Assembly: GCA_016934645.1 (NCBI GenBank)
Contig: JAFGSL010000114.1
Span: 1-27,089, forward strand
From: Anaerolineae bacterium
GTDB lineage: Bacteria > Chloroflexota > Anaerolineae > B4-G1 > SLSP01
DNA: 27,089 nucleotides
Direction of reading: 5' to 3'
How positions within the stretch are numbered: the stretch's first letter is position 1; every line of letters begins with the position of its first letter. A model generated the notes under the pieces. The model was not told the origin of the DNA. It made no database searches and saw only the letters and a program-made list of their open reading frames with translations. This document shows positions 1 through 7,919 of this stretch, in pieces. A program made the position numbers and the translations under genes.

Positions 1-2570
1 GACAGCGTCTCGCCAGGTTGGACAACTGTGCGGTTGTCGTCCTTGCTGACGATGAGATCGGGCGCGGCGTCAACGGGGGTAGTGATGGTATCTATGTTGT
101 CTGTCGGATCGAGATCCGCACCGCTGCTGCCATCGTCAGTAGTCGATGCTGTGTTCTCAATGACTGTCACGCCCGCCGGTAATGGATTGACAAGGCGAAC
201 GGCGAAAGTGCAATTCCCAAAATCTTCGCCTGCTAGATCGCCAACGAGATAAGTGCAGAGTGTTCCGGCAGGTGCGCCGTCGGGGCACGTCCAGCCGAGA
301 GTGCTGGCAGAGCTATCGAAGGTCGTATGCGCGGGCACAGTTTCAGCAATGACAACGCCGGTCGCATCCTGGTTGCCTGTGTTCGTGTAATAGAGGGTGT
401 AGATGAGGATGTCGCCGGGTTGGACGGTGACACCGCCATCGCTTTTGGTAAGTGCCAGGTCAGGCGCGGCAAAGACTCCATCGATATCCTGCGCTTCATT
501 GTTATCAGGATTGATATCGAGCGTGTCTGTAACCTCGACGGTGTTGATGATTGTGTCCACCCCACCGTGTAGCGGAGTATCCACCGTCACTGTAAGGAGG
601 CGCGTGGCGCTGGCACCGTTGCCGTCCAGGCTGAAGGTAGACCATGTAACGACACCGCCGATTTCTGTGCCACTGTCGGACGCGCCGGCAAAAGTGGTGT
701 AGTCCGGCAGTATATCGGTGATAGCGACGTTATTCGCGGTGTGAAAGCCTGTGTTAGTTACTGTGATTAGATAGGTCAAGGTGTCGTCGGGATAGACGAG
801 ATCCACACCGTTGGACTTGCTGACGGTAAGATCGGCGACGGGGGTAAACGTGACGATAGTTGTGGCGCTTACAGGGTGGTTGACCGCGACGCCGGCTGTT
901 GCAATGATTGATGTTGGCCCAACAGTGTTGGATGTTAGCATCGCCATCGCTTGTCCAGCACTGTCTGTCGCAACCAGAGCAGGCGAGAAAGTGCCCGAAC
1001 TCGCATTGAAAGAGACGATGCTGCCACTACCCGGTGTGAAGAACCCGGTGACCGTTGCCGTGGTCTGGATGGGGGAGAAGCCATCTGCTCGTTGGGTAAG
1101 AGGATCGGCAGCAAGAGTCACGCTGTAGAAATCGATTTTTGCCAGGTTGGCATCATCAGGTTGGTGATACAGTGTATTTTCGATCGTTTCAACTGTTGTA
1201 CGCCCCCAGTTGTTCCAGTAGGCGTTGATGGCGGGATTGGTGTAGGTAACGTTTGTGCCCAGCCATACCGTTCTGGCAAGGCCATAGTCAAAGGTGTTCA
1301 CCGCGGATGGCGTTCCGCCGATAGTGATGGGGTCGAAATCCACTATATCTTTGGAATTGTCGTTCAAAATCTCGATGGCTGTCCCATTGAGGCCGGCGGC
1401 GGTCGATCTCTGGAAGAGGTTATTGGTGAATGTGATCGAGTTTGCCCCGCCCAACAGGCTTTGCGCGCCACCTGTCGGATAGGCCGTATTGGCACGGACA
1501 TGCGTAAATGTGCTTGCGTTAGGTGCCGGTGTGAAGACATTGTCGTGGATGGTCACATTGTGAGAAGCCGCGCTGAGAATGCCTACAGTATGACCGCTAA
1601 AGGTATTGGAAATCACACTAATTGTGACACCCGGCGTATAGTTGTGTTTAATCAATAATGACTGTGCAAAGCTCGACGTCCAAGGCGCGAAAGTGTTGTT
1701 TGTGATGACAATCGGGTCGGTATTCGGTTCGGTGATGTCGAGGCCCGCACCTCCGAAAGTATTGCCGCTGATGGTCGTGGTCCCTCCGAATGAGAACTGG
1801 ATGAGCGCATCCTGTGCCAGCCCGTCAAGTTCATTGTCTGTGACCTCACCATAGACCTTGCTCAGCCAGATACCGCGTGTGGTATTGTTAGTGGGTCCGG
1901 TTGTGTTAATCTCAATAAGATTGTTGTCGAGGGTGACCGATTCGGCGTCGCCATCATTTTTTGATAAGACCGCGATGCCGACAGCATTGGTGGGAAGGCT
2001 ATAATCATTATCGAACACGCCACCCGCTCCACTATCCTGGATGATACAGTTACGAACGGTTAAGGCATCAACTTCCTGAGTATCGCCCGTTTTTATGATC
2101 CCTGCGACAATCCCTGCCACAGCCTGTGGTCGGTTGACGATGAGGGTAAATCCCTCAATCGTGACACTGTCTGTAACTACAGTAATAAGGGTGTTGTTCG
2201 ATCCGGATACTGCAGTCATTGTCACCAAGCCACCTGCCGTTAGGGTGAGGGGTTTGGTGATCGTGATAATCTCTTCATACAGTCCCGCATTGACGATCAC
2301 CGTCCCTCCGTTGGTGACGGTGATGACGCCTTGCCCGATAGTTTGAACGGCACAGTCGGGTGCTGCAGTCACGTCCGCATCGAATTGACCAGTGCACGCG
2401 CTGTCATCGCCATCAGTGCGCACATAGATGAGGCTGGGATCTGCCTTTACTGGTTGACCATGCATCGCCCACCAGAGCACACCAAGGCTGAGTATTGAAA
2501 TGAGAAGGACATGCACCAAACGATGGGCTGGTGATGATAACCATTGCTTGATCAGCGTTAGAGCTTTCAT
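1..2570 (-). CDS. secreted beta-helix / DUF11-repeat surface protein (C-terminus beyond window)
   Basis: The minus frame is open from an ATG at 2570 to the window edge (856 codons seen, no stop). The start has a Shine-Dalgarno stretch (AAGGGAGA) about 8 bases upstream. Residues 1-45 are a basic N-terminus plus one hydrophobic segment (about 19-36), read as a signal peptide or anchor. Residues about 46-470 carry repeated short strands rich in N, T, G and V with phrases such as ITNNTF, ISNTFSG and IHDNVF, typical of right-handed parallel beta-helix (PbH1) repeats. About 485-575 look like an Ig-like/invasin-type domain. DUF11-type repeats then start near 578, 703 and 837, each opening with D-L-x-x-(S/T)-K and containing a TNTG motif. 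The family is known for large exported or cell-surface proteins, and ligand or polymer binding cannot be told. It is divergent from the ArsR gene. Further DUF11 copies and a sorting or anchor signal are expected to the left. Confidence 0.85.
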   Translation of the reverse strand, partial: MKALTLIKQWLSSPAHRLVHVLLISILSLGVLWWAMHGQPVKADPSLIYVRTDGDDSACTGQFDADVTAAPDCAVQTIGQGVITVTNGGTVIVNAGLYEEIITITKPLTLTAGGLVTMTAVSGSNNTLITVVTDSVTIEGFTLIVNRPQAVAGIVAGIIKTGDTQEVDALTVRNCIIQDSGAGGVFDNDYSLPTNAVGIAVLSKNDGDAESVTLDNNLIEINTTGPTNNTTRGIWLSKVYGEVTDNELDGLAQDALIQFSFGGTTTISGNTFGGAGLDITEPNTDPIVITNNTFAPWTSSFAQSLLIKHNYTPGVTISVISNTFSGHTVGILSAASHNVTIHDNVFTPAPNASTFTHVRANTAYPTGGAQSLLGGANSITFTNNLFQRSTAAGLNGTAIEILNDNSKDIVDFDPITIGGTPSAVNTFDYGLARTVWLGTNVTYTNPAINAYWNNWGRTTVETIENTLYHQPDDANLAKIDFYSVTLAADPLTQRADGFSPIQTTATVTGFFTPGSGSIVSFNASSGTFSPALVATDSAGQAMAMLTSNTVGPTSIIATAGVAVNHPVSATTIVTFTPVADLTVSKSNGVDLVYPDDTLTYLITVTNTGFHTANNVAITDILPDYTTFAGASDSGTEIGGVVTWSTFSLDGNGASATRLLTVTVDTPLHGGVDTIINTVEVTDTLDINPDNNEAQDIDGVFAAPDLALTKSDGGVTVQPGDILIYTLYYTNTGNQDATGVVIAETVPAHTTFDSSASTLGWTCPDGAPAGTLCTYLVGDLAGEDFGNCTFAVRLVNPLPAGVTVIENTASTTDDGSSGADLDPTDNIDTITTPVDAAPDLIVSKDDNRTVVQPGETL

Positions 2571-2640
2571 AGAGCTTTCTCCCTTGTGTGCGTACCTGCG
2601 GGCAGCAAGCGCTGCAATGTTTTGTGGATGTCTATGTACT

Positions 2641-2698
2641 TATCCGAAAATTCACCGTTGATGCACCAGAAACGTTCGCAAGCACGATTTTTCGGATA
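2641..2698. repeat. inverted repeat, 10-bp perfect arms, 38-base spacer
   Basis: TATCCGAAAA at 2641-2650 is the exact reverse complement of TTTTCGGATA at 2689-2698. It lies in the probable leader of the beta-helix gene and could be an RNA stem or a protein site. Confidence 0.6.
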
Positions 2699-2791
2699 GA
2701 GTCTATGGCTTTTTCGATCAAACTTAAGTCGCATTGCATTCATCTGGTTCGGGATGTGTTGATTCCATTTACGCTGAGTGAAAAGCAAACG

Positions 2792-2847
2792 ACTGATCTG
2801 ACCCTATAGATGCTGATATCGCTTAAGGTTTGTGAGACCAGATCAGT
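2792..2847. repeat. inverted repeat, 9-bp perfect arms, 38-base spacer
   Basis: ACTGATCTG at 2792-2800 matches CAGATCAGT at 2839-2847. The right arm is at the expected transcription start of the minus-strand promoter, so an operator or a 5'-terminal RNA stem are both possible. Confidence 0.6.
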
Positions 2848-2856
2848 AACAGTCCT

Positions 2857-2886
2857 ATTATACTATAAATCCGTCATTTTGGGCAA
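2857..2886 (-). promoter_or_regulatory. candidate promoter for the beta-helix gene
   Basis: On the minus strand there is a perfect TATAAT at 2862-2857 with TTGCCC (4 of 6 to TTGACA) at 2886-2881, spacer 18. Transcription would start near 2850, about 280 bases before the ATG at 2570. Confidence 0.45.
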
Positions 2887-2929
2887 CCTGTCTAACCTGG
2901 ATGGTTAGAAATATTCGTAGTCGAGGAAA

Positions 2930-2984
2930 TTGACAAATTGCCCATTCGAGTTAGGATGTAAGTAACATATAAAGCGTTATTTAT
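2930..2984 (+). promoter_or_regulatory. candidate promoter and operator for the ArsR gene
   Basis: TTGACA at 2930-2935 is followed after 16 bases by a weak TAGGAT at 2952-2957. Just downstream, ATAAA (2969-2973) and TTTAT (2980-2984) form a small inverted repeat at the expected start point. This is the kind of site an ArsR-type repressor could use for self-control; the operator is inference. Confidence 0.35.
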
Positions 2985-2996
2985 GAATTAAGAACG

Positions 2997-3335
2997 ATGA
3001 TTGATACCGCCAAGTCAGAAAAAGAACTACGCCGTTTAACAAAGGGGTTTCAGGCGCTTCATTCGGTGCTGCGTCTGCGCATCCTGGCAGCACTGGCGAC
3101 GCGCGAGTCGAATGTCAAGGATTTGGCGGATGTGTTGCGAGTCAGTCAGCCGTTGCTCTCTTGGCATCTGACGCAATTGCGACAGGCCGGCTTTGTGACG
3201 GCGGAGCGGGTAGGGCGTGAGGTGTGCTATCGGTATCAACCAACGGCGCTTCAGGAGCTGGTATGTACTATGGAAACGTTGTTGGGAATCTCTTTATCAG
3301 ATGAGGAAAATATAGATGGAACGCTTGAAGGTTAG
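2997..3335 (+). CDS. ArsR/SmtB-type winged-helix transcriptional regulator
   Basis: This 112-residue protein has the usual ArsR length. An N-terminal helix is followed by a winged helix: residues about 20-40 (LRLRILAAL), a helix-turn-helix near 41-68 whose recognition helix contains SQPLLSWHLTQLRQAGFV, then a wing (AERVGREVCYRYQP) and a C-terminal helix. The classic metal-binding ELCV-type cysteine pair is absent from the recognition helix; the only cysteines are one in the wing and one in the C-terminal helix. So metal sensing is not supported and the signal is unknown. The start at 2997 is the first ATG in frame, with only a poor Shine-Dalgarno. Its last 20 bases overlap the phosphatidyltransferase gene, implying translational coupling and possibly a role in lipid regulation. 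It may repress its own operon or the divergent beta-helix gene. Confidence 0.88.
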   Translation: MIDTAKSEKELRRLTKGFQALHSVLRLRILAALATRESNVKDLADVLRVSQPLLSWHLTQLRQAGFVTAERVGREVCYRYQPTALQELVCTMETLLGISLSDEENIDGTLEG

Positions 3336-3930
3336 ACAATACGACACGTTGACAGACTTTTTGCGTGCGCAAGCAACTTTCATCACGCATCCGATTGCGC
3401 GGATACTGGAAAAGCTGGGGCTGCATCCAAATACGGTGACGCTTATAGGATTTTTCCTCAATGTCGGCGCAGGTGTGGTTCTCGCCACTGGTCGTTTGGT
3501 GTTGGGGGGCGTGTTTTTGCTAGTCGCATCGTCGGTGGATTCGTTGGACGGCGCGTTGGCACGTGTTTCAGGCACAAAAAGCCGTTTCGGTGCATTTCTC
3601 GATTCGACGCTTGACCGCCTCTCTGAGAGTGCGTTGCTCTTTGGCCTGCTCGCCTGGTTGCTGCGGCAAGGCGCGGCGCTGGAGATATACCTCGTCTTTC
3701 TTGTTCTCCTAGGTAGTGTGATGGTCAGCTACACGCGTGCCCGCGCCGAAGGGGTTGGCTATGACTGCAAGGTCGGTATTCTGACACGCCTGGAACGGGT
3801 GGCGGTGTTTGGTGTGGGACTCATCATCGGATGGGTACGCCCAATGTTGATCGTCATGGCTATCTTTACCTGGATCACGGTGCTTCAGCGTGTTTGGCAC
3901 GTCTATCGGGAGTCGCGCAAGAATCCCTGA
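3316..3930 (+). CDS. CDP-alcohol phosphatidyltransferase (PgsA-like)
   Basis: A 204-residue multi-pass membrane enzyme that transfers a phosphatidyl group from CDP-diacylglycerol to an alcohol. The full family signature is visible: D75, D78-G79, A82-R83, then eight residues to G92, then D96 and D100. The acidic residues bind the catalytic divalent metals. About six hydrophobic segments flank it, and the phrase SYTRARAEG near 138 is typical of the PGP-synthase / phosphatidylinositol-phosphate-synthase branch. The acceptor (glycerol 3-phosphate, inositol phosphate or another) cannot be decided from sequence alone. The ATG overlaps the end of the ArsR gene by 20 bases, so the two are co-transcribed. 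A terminator hairpin follows at 3962. Confidence 0.9.
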   Translation: MERLKVRQYDTLTDFLRAQATFITHPIARILEKLGLHPNTVTLIGFFLNVGAGVVLATGRLVLGGVFLLVASSVDSLDGALARVSGTKSRFGAFLDSTLDRLSESALLFGLLAWLLRQGAALEIYLVFLVLLGSVMVSYTRARAEGVGYDCKVGILTRLERVAVFGVGLIIGWVRPMLIVMAIFTWITVLQRVWHVYRESRKNP

Positions 3931-3961
3931 AAGGCAGAACGCGAATCGGACAAACCCCTGG

Positions 3962-3993
3962 CGCGGTGAGGCTTGATCGTCTCACCGCGTTTT
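3962..3993 (+). terminator. Rho-independent terminator after the phosphatidyltransferase gene
   Basis: CGCGGTGAG (3962-3970) and CTCACCGCG (3981-3989) form a perfect 9-bp stem with a 10-base loop, followed directly by TTTT. Confidence 0.8.
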
Positions 3994-4015
3994 CAGTGTG
4001 CAACCCCTCGATTTA

Positions 4016-4024
4016 TGGTACAAT
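4016..4024 (+). promoter_or_regulatory. extended -10 promoter, probably giving a leaderless mRNA
   Basis: TG-G-TACAAT (4016-4024) is an extended -10 element. Its expected start point (about 4031) falls at the ATG at 4032. No Shine-Dalgarno precedes that ATG, so a leaderless transcript is likely. Confidence 0.5.
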
Positions 4025-4031
4025 CTCCACG

Positions 4032-7000
4032 ATGAAAACACGAACTCTGGCTCCTCCGTGGCGTCTGATGGTGGTGCTGTTCTTCCTGCTTCCGGCGCTT
4101 CTGCCGCTGCTGAACGGGACCGAGCTGCCCTGCACCCACGATAATGATCTGCACTACTATCGTATCACCGCTATCGATGCGGCGTGGCGGCAGGGATGGA
4201 TTTTCTCCCGTTGGGTGCCCAATCTGGCCCTGGGATACGGCTATCCAATTTTCAATTATTATGCGCCGTTGCCGTATCTTGTGGGTGCGTTTCTATATTA
4301 CATCGGTTGTCCATTACCTTTCGCTCTAGGTTTGCTTTATGCGACCAGTCTGATCGCCGCCGCTTGGGGCGCGTATGTATTGGCGCGCGATCTTTTCATA
4401 GGGCGTGCAGCAGGCAACGAGCGTGCCGCGTGGATCGCCGCGCTGTCTTATGGCTTAGGACCTTATTTGCTATTGGATGTTTTGCGGCGCGGGAATATAT
4501 CAGAATCGGTGGCTCTGGCATTGCTTCCATGGCTGATGGTTACGGTACGCCGCTTGATCCTCGGCGGTGGGCGTGGTTCTTTCGTTCGTTCGGTAGTGCT
4601 GCTGACGGCATTGTTTCTGAGTCACAATATCTCTTCACTACTCTTTGCGCCTCTGATGGGCGGCTATGTGCTTGTATTGGCATGGGTGTATCGTGCGCGC
4701 AAGGTATGGCCGCAAGCGTTTGTGGCTGTGCTACTGGCGGCACTGCTGACTGCGTGGTATTGGTTCCCGGCGATGACGGAGCATTCTATAGTGCAATTAC
4801 ATCTCTCATATACCACACGCAACAACGATTTCCGTCACAATTTCGTCTCCTGGCGCGAGGTGCTTTTCACGCCGCCCGCGCCTTACGACCCCGACTTCCT
4901 CAATCCGCCGATGCGTGTCCCGCTCGGTGTCGTCCAGACGGCATTGGCGGTTGCTGGCATCGTCATTGGATGGCGACGCGCGCATGCCAGTGCGGATGCA
5001 GTTGCTGATGAAGATTCGGGGAATCATGCAAACACGCGTGCCAACGAAGTGCGAGCATCCATTGTTTTCTTCGCACTGATGGCGCTCGTTTACCTGTGGA
5101 TGAGCAGTCCAGGTTCCGTGTGGCTATGGGAAGCGTTCCCGCTACTAGCCTTCATCCAGTTCCCCTGGCGCTTAGTTGGCCGCGCCCTACTCCCGATCTC
5201 CTTCCTCGCCGCTGCCGCTTTCACCCCACGCCCACCTGTAGCCCACAACTCACAACCCACAACCCCCGATCCCTCTCCCGCTCCCCGTCTACCGTCTATT
5301 GTCTACCGTCTACCTTTTTACCTCGCCATCATCCTCATAGCCTTCGCTTCCTGGCCCAACACCTACCCGCCTAAAGGCTATTGCACGATGGCGTCCTATC
5401 CCACAATGGCCGACCTCTATACCTACGAACAGCAGGGTTGGCTTGGCGCCGACTCTGAAGGTCTCTATATCCCTATTTGGGTGGAAGAGCGTCCAGCGGA
5501 TACAACGCTCGCCGATGCCTTCGCGCGTGGCGCTGAACCGGAGCGTCTGGATGCGAGTATGCTGCCGGAGGACGCGCGTGTGCTGGCGGCGGATTACCGT
5601 TCTTTGCGGGCGACAGTTACCCTCGAAACCCCAACGATGTTCCGGGCACGTTGGCTGGGCTTCTACTTCCCCGGCTGGCAGGTAGAGATCGATGGCGTGC
5701 CGGTTGCGGCTGCACCCGAAGCGCGAACCGGCCTCTTGACCTTCACCGTGCCTGCGGGACAACACGCGATTGACGTGTATTTTGGAATGACGCCCGCGTG
5801 GGCGACTGCAGGCATCGTCTCGGCGGTGGGTCTGTTCCTGTTCGGCCTGGCGACGTGGCGACCCAAGTCCCTCGCGAGTGACCAGCCTGCGACCGAAGAA
5901 ACTGTACCTGCAGAAAGCCGTTTCCCGTGGGTGGTGGCCGTGCTTTCATTGCTGCTGCTTGCGCTCAAACTGCTTGTTGTGGATCGCATTGCGAACCCCT
6001 TGCGCTACTCTCGGCTGGCAGCAGGTGAGTTGCCTGAAGTTGCGCCGCAGACGGTGCTGCAGTCGGCGGCGCAGTCGTTGCCGCAACCGTTTTCCGGTGG
6101 ACTGACGCTCCTGAGCTACGACATCGCCGCTGCCGAAATGCCCGCTGACGGCGAATTGCAAGTTAATTTGCTGTGGCAGGCTCGCGACATCCCGACTGAG
6201 GAATACCACGCCGTTGTCCTGTTAATTGGTGCGGACGGGCAACGGTGGAGTCCTGCCGGTGCGGTGCGCCCGCGTGGTTACGAGCCGACGCCGCCCACGA
6301 CGATGTGGTTGCCAGGCCAGTACGCTTACGATCCACATATCGTGGAGACGCTTCCTGGAACGCCACCGGGCACATATAGCATCGTCGTGAGTCTGTTTGA
6401 TAAGCAGACGCTGGCTCCGGCTTCTGTCCTGGGAGCCGATGGCAATCCGACCGGCCCGGAGTTGATGTTAGGGACACTGACGGTGACGCTGCCGCAGATA
6501 CGTCCAACTTTGCAGTCATTGGATATCCCCGTGGAAGCTGTTTTGCAGCGGTCCGGCGCGCTGGGGCTATGGACACTGTCGGCAGACCGACTTAGCGCCG
6601 CGCCAGGCGAGGTTGTGGGGCTGCGCTGGGTTTGGGAGGCCGTCGAAACGCCCGCCGAGGCCATCGAGGCAGAATTGATGCTCCTGGACTCTACCGGAGC
6701 CGTCGCGCGTACCTGGTCCCTACCGCTGTCAGCGGCGTGGTGGCCCACCGATCGCTGGTCTGCCGGTGAACGCTGGGTGGGACGCCCCATCATCCGCCTA
6801 CCCGGCGGTGTGGAGAGTGGCACTTATCGACTGATCGTTTGCCTGCCCGGCAGCGATGGCGTGCTGGCCGAAGTCCCCATCAATATCCAGGCACCGGAGC
6901 GGGTCTGGCGCGTGCCGACAGGTCTCGTGCGTGCGGACACCGTTTTTGGTGACGCCGTGCGGCTGGCCGGCTATGCGCTCGATCCAGCGACGCCCATCCC

Positions 7001-7322
7001 AGGCGAGACGTTGACCGTGCGTCTGGCATGGCAGGCCGTGGCGGAGATGGAGGAATCATATCGTGTTTTCGTTCATTTTGTGGGGGAGGGGGGCCGCGTG
7101 GTGGTGCAAAGCGACGGTGAACCGGTCGATTGGACGCGCCCGACGACCGGCTGGGCCGTTGGGGAAGTCGTCATCGAAACGCGGGAGATTGCTGTTCCCG
7201 CAACGCTTCCATCCGGCGAGTATGTGCTGCGTGTAGGCCTCTACTCGCCCGACGGTACCCGCCTGCTTACCTCGGATGAGCAAGACGCTTTTGTGCTGTG
7301 GCGTGACAATCTCGACCACTAG
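4032..7322 (+). CDS. PTPS-related (PF10131-like) membrane protein with C-terminal beta-sandwich domains
   Basis: With the ATG at 4032 the protein has 1096 residues; the frame is open further upstream, but that stretch crosses the terminator and promoter. Residues 1-580 are a polytopic membrane domain. It holds motifs I associate with the 6-pyruvoyl-tetrahydropterin-synthase-related membrane family: an N-terminal D-x-x-H-x-x-R loop (NDLHYYR), WVPNLALGYGYPIFNYYAPLPY, and WEAFPLLAFIQFPWRL near 370. The family is GT-C/YfhO-like in layout and its substrate is unknown. Two more hydrophobic segments lie near 586-608 and 635-655. Residues about 680-1090 hold two or three extracellular beta-sandwich units with LLWQA, LAWQA, TYSIVVSL and EYVLRVGLY strands. 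Residues about 404-428 (Pro-rich) are encoded by heptamer repeats. Broken relatives follow at 7674-9669. A role in cell-envelope glycan assembly is inference. Confidence 0.82.
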   Translation: MKTRTLAPPWRLMVVLFFLLPALLPLLNGTELPCTHDNDLHYYRITAIDAAWRQGWIFSRWVPNLALGYGYPIFNYYAPLPYLVGAFLYYIGCPLPFALGLLYATSLIAAAWGAYVLARDLFIGRAAGNERAAWIAALSYGLGPYLLLDVLRRGNISESVALALLPWLMVTVRRLILGGGRGSFVRSVVLLTALFLSHNISSLLFAPLMGGYVLVLAWVYRARKVWPQAFVAVLLAALLTAWYWFPAMTEHSIVQLHLSYTTRNNDFRHNFVSWREVLFTPPAPYDPDFLNPPMRVPLGVVQTALAVAGIVIGWRRAHASADAVADEDSGNHANTRANEVRASIVFFALMALVYLWMSSPGSVWLWEAFPLLAFIQFPWRLVGRALLPISFLAAAAFTPRPPVAHNSQPTTPDPSPAPRLPSIVYRLPFYLAIILIAFASWPNTYPPKGYCTMASYPTMADLYTYEQQGWLGADSEGLYIPIWVEERPADTTLADAFARGAEPERLDASMLPEDARVLAADYRSLRATVTLETPTMFRARWLGFYFPGWQVEIDGVPVAAAPEARTGLLTFTVPAGQHAIDVYFGMTPAWATAGIVSAVGLFLFGLATWRPKSLASDQPATEETVPAESRFPWVVAVLSLLLLALKLLVVDRIANPLRYSRLAAGELPEVAPQTVLQSAAQSLPQPFSGGLTLLSYDIAAAEMPADGELQVNLLWQARDIPTEEYHAVVLLIGADGQRWSPAGAVRPRGYEPTPPTTMWLPGQYAYDPHIVETLPGTPPGTYSIVVSLFDKQTLAPASVLGADGNPTGPELMLGTLTVTLPQIRPTLQSLDIPVEAVLQRSGALGLWTLSADRLSAAPGEVVGLRWVWEAVETPAEAIEAELMLLDSTGAVARTWSLPLSAAWWPTDRWSAGERWVGRPIIRLPGGVESGTYRLIVCLPGSDGVLAEVPINIQAPERVWRVPTGLVRADTVFGDAVRLAGYALDPATPIPGETLTVRLAWQAVAEMEESYRVFVHFVGEGGRVVVQSDGEPVDWTRPTTGWAVGEVVIETREIAVPATLPSGEYVLRVGLYSPDGTRLLTSDEQDAFVLWRDNLDH
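5242..5313 (+). repeat. in-frame heptamer arrays inside the PTPS-related gene
   Basis: Three units of CCCACAA/CTCACAA (5242-5262) are followed by GATCCCTCTCCC (5268-5279) and four units of (C/T)GTCTA(C/T) (5286-5313), all with period 7. The 72 bases equal 24 codons and keep the frame. The second half matches, inverted, the element at 9652-9686. Confidence 0.85.
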
Positions 7323-7370
7323 CCTTCGCGAATTTTCAGCGTATTCGAGCGGTATTATTGGGGAATGCTT

Positions 7371-7417
7371 GGCCGGTCTTCGACCGTGCCCGCGGTGGCA
7401 CGGTCGGGAGATCGGCC
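7371..7417 (+). other. overlapping alternative stem-loops upstream of the small membrane protein
   Basis: CGACCGTGCC (7381-7390) pairs perfectly with GGCACGGTCG (7397-7406) over a 6-base loop. CGGTC (7374-7378) can instead pair with GACCG (7382-7386), and GGCCGGTC (7371-7378) can pair with GATCGGCC (7410-7417) using one G-U. No T-tract follows, so this is not a standard terminator. It may be a processing or attenuation structure between 7322 and 7447. Confidence 0.5.
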
Positions 7418-7446
7418 ACAGCCCCTCAGGTATTCTGGAGGTGCTT

Positions 7447-7629
7447 ATGCGTAGACGTGTAGGAAGCGCACTGACCGCTATCGCGCTGGTGATTACGCTT
7501 TGGTTGATCTGGGAGAAGCTGCGCATTGTGGTGTTCGTCCATATGCCCTGGTGGGGATTTCTGTTGATGACTGTGCTGCTCTTTTTGGCCGTTGACTATA
7601 TCCTCGATCGGCTGTTTAATCGCGGGTGA
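7447..7629 (+). CDS. small two-segment membrane protein, unknown function
   Basis: A 60-residue protein. The ATG at 7447 is chosen because TGGAGGTG ends 4 bases before it; the frame is open further upstream but with no Shine-Dalgarno. It has a basic start (MRRRVGS), a hydrophobic segment at about 8-21, a short loop (EKLRIVVFVHMPWW) and a second segment at about 36-51, ending in charged residues. I do not recognise the family. Short proteins of this shape are common as uncharacterised membrane proteins. It lies between the PTPS-related gene and its pseudogenes. Confidence 0.6.
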   Translation: MRRRVGSALTAIALVITLWLIWEKLRIVVFVHMPWWGFLLMTVLLFLAVDYILDRLFNRG

Positions 7630-7673
7630 GTGGCGACGTACGAAACGTGCGACCGGGATAGAAGCTAATATGG

Positions 7674-7919
7674 TTACGGTGCAACAACTGTTATTGTATC
7701 CAAAATAGCTTCGTCCCATTGCGCCCCATCGCTATCAGACAGAATGCGCTCCAACGTAGCTGAATTGTAGATATCCACACCAAGTAGGTAATCACGCGGT
7801 GCGAGATTGGCTGGTATGTCCAGACTGCGCGTTTCTACGATGTATTCATCCGGCTGCCAGGTTTGTGTCGGCGCACTGTTCATACAAGGGCGTGCGTCAT
7901 ATTGCGTGCGCAGATGAAG
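7674..7919 (-). pseudogene. C-terminal fragment of a PTPS-related beta-sandwich protein
   Basis: The minus frame reads on from about 7919 to a TAA at 7674-7676. Its product (QPDEYIVETRSLDIPANL, then DYLLGVDIYNSATLERIL) aligns with the end of the intact gene (GEVVIETREIAVPATL, EYVLRVGLY). Only the last roughly 80 residues survive; the rest is absent, and its upper end meets the start of the plus-strand pseudogene. A true small protein starting at the ATG at 7883 is possible but unlikely. Confidence 0.6.

Larger units (their letters stand above)
2571..2996. other. 426-base divergent intergenic region with promoters and two inverted repeats
   Basis: I see no convincing gene here; short frames on both strands lack family features. 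The stretch is more AT-rich than its neighbours. It contains a minus-strand promoter candidate, a plus-strand promoter candidate and two inverted repeats (listed separately). If the minus promoter is used, the beta-helix gene would have an untranslated leader of roughly 280 bases that includes both inverted repeats in full or in part. Confidence 0.6.

Noticed and set aside
951..1658. 235-codon plus-strand open frame
   Set aside because: It is antisense to the beta-helix/DUF11 gene, whose minus frame is continuous and family-like; the plus product has no recognisable features.
3831..4031. Upstream extension of the PTPS-related gene
   Set aside because: It would cross the phosphatidyltransferase end, the terminator hairpin and the -10 box; the signal-like N-terminus starts at ATG 4032.
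4184..5008. 274-codon plus-strand frame inside the PTPS-related gene
   Set aside because: It is a +1 shadow; the product is Cys/Arg-rich and lacks the family motifs that the main frame shows throughout.
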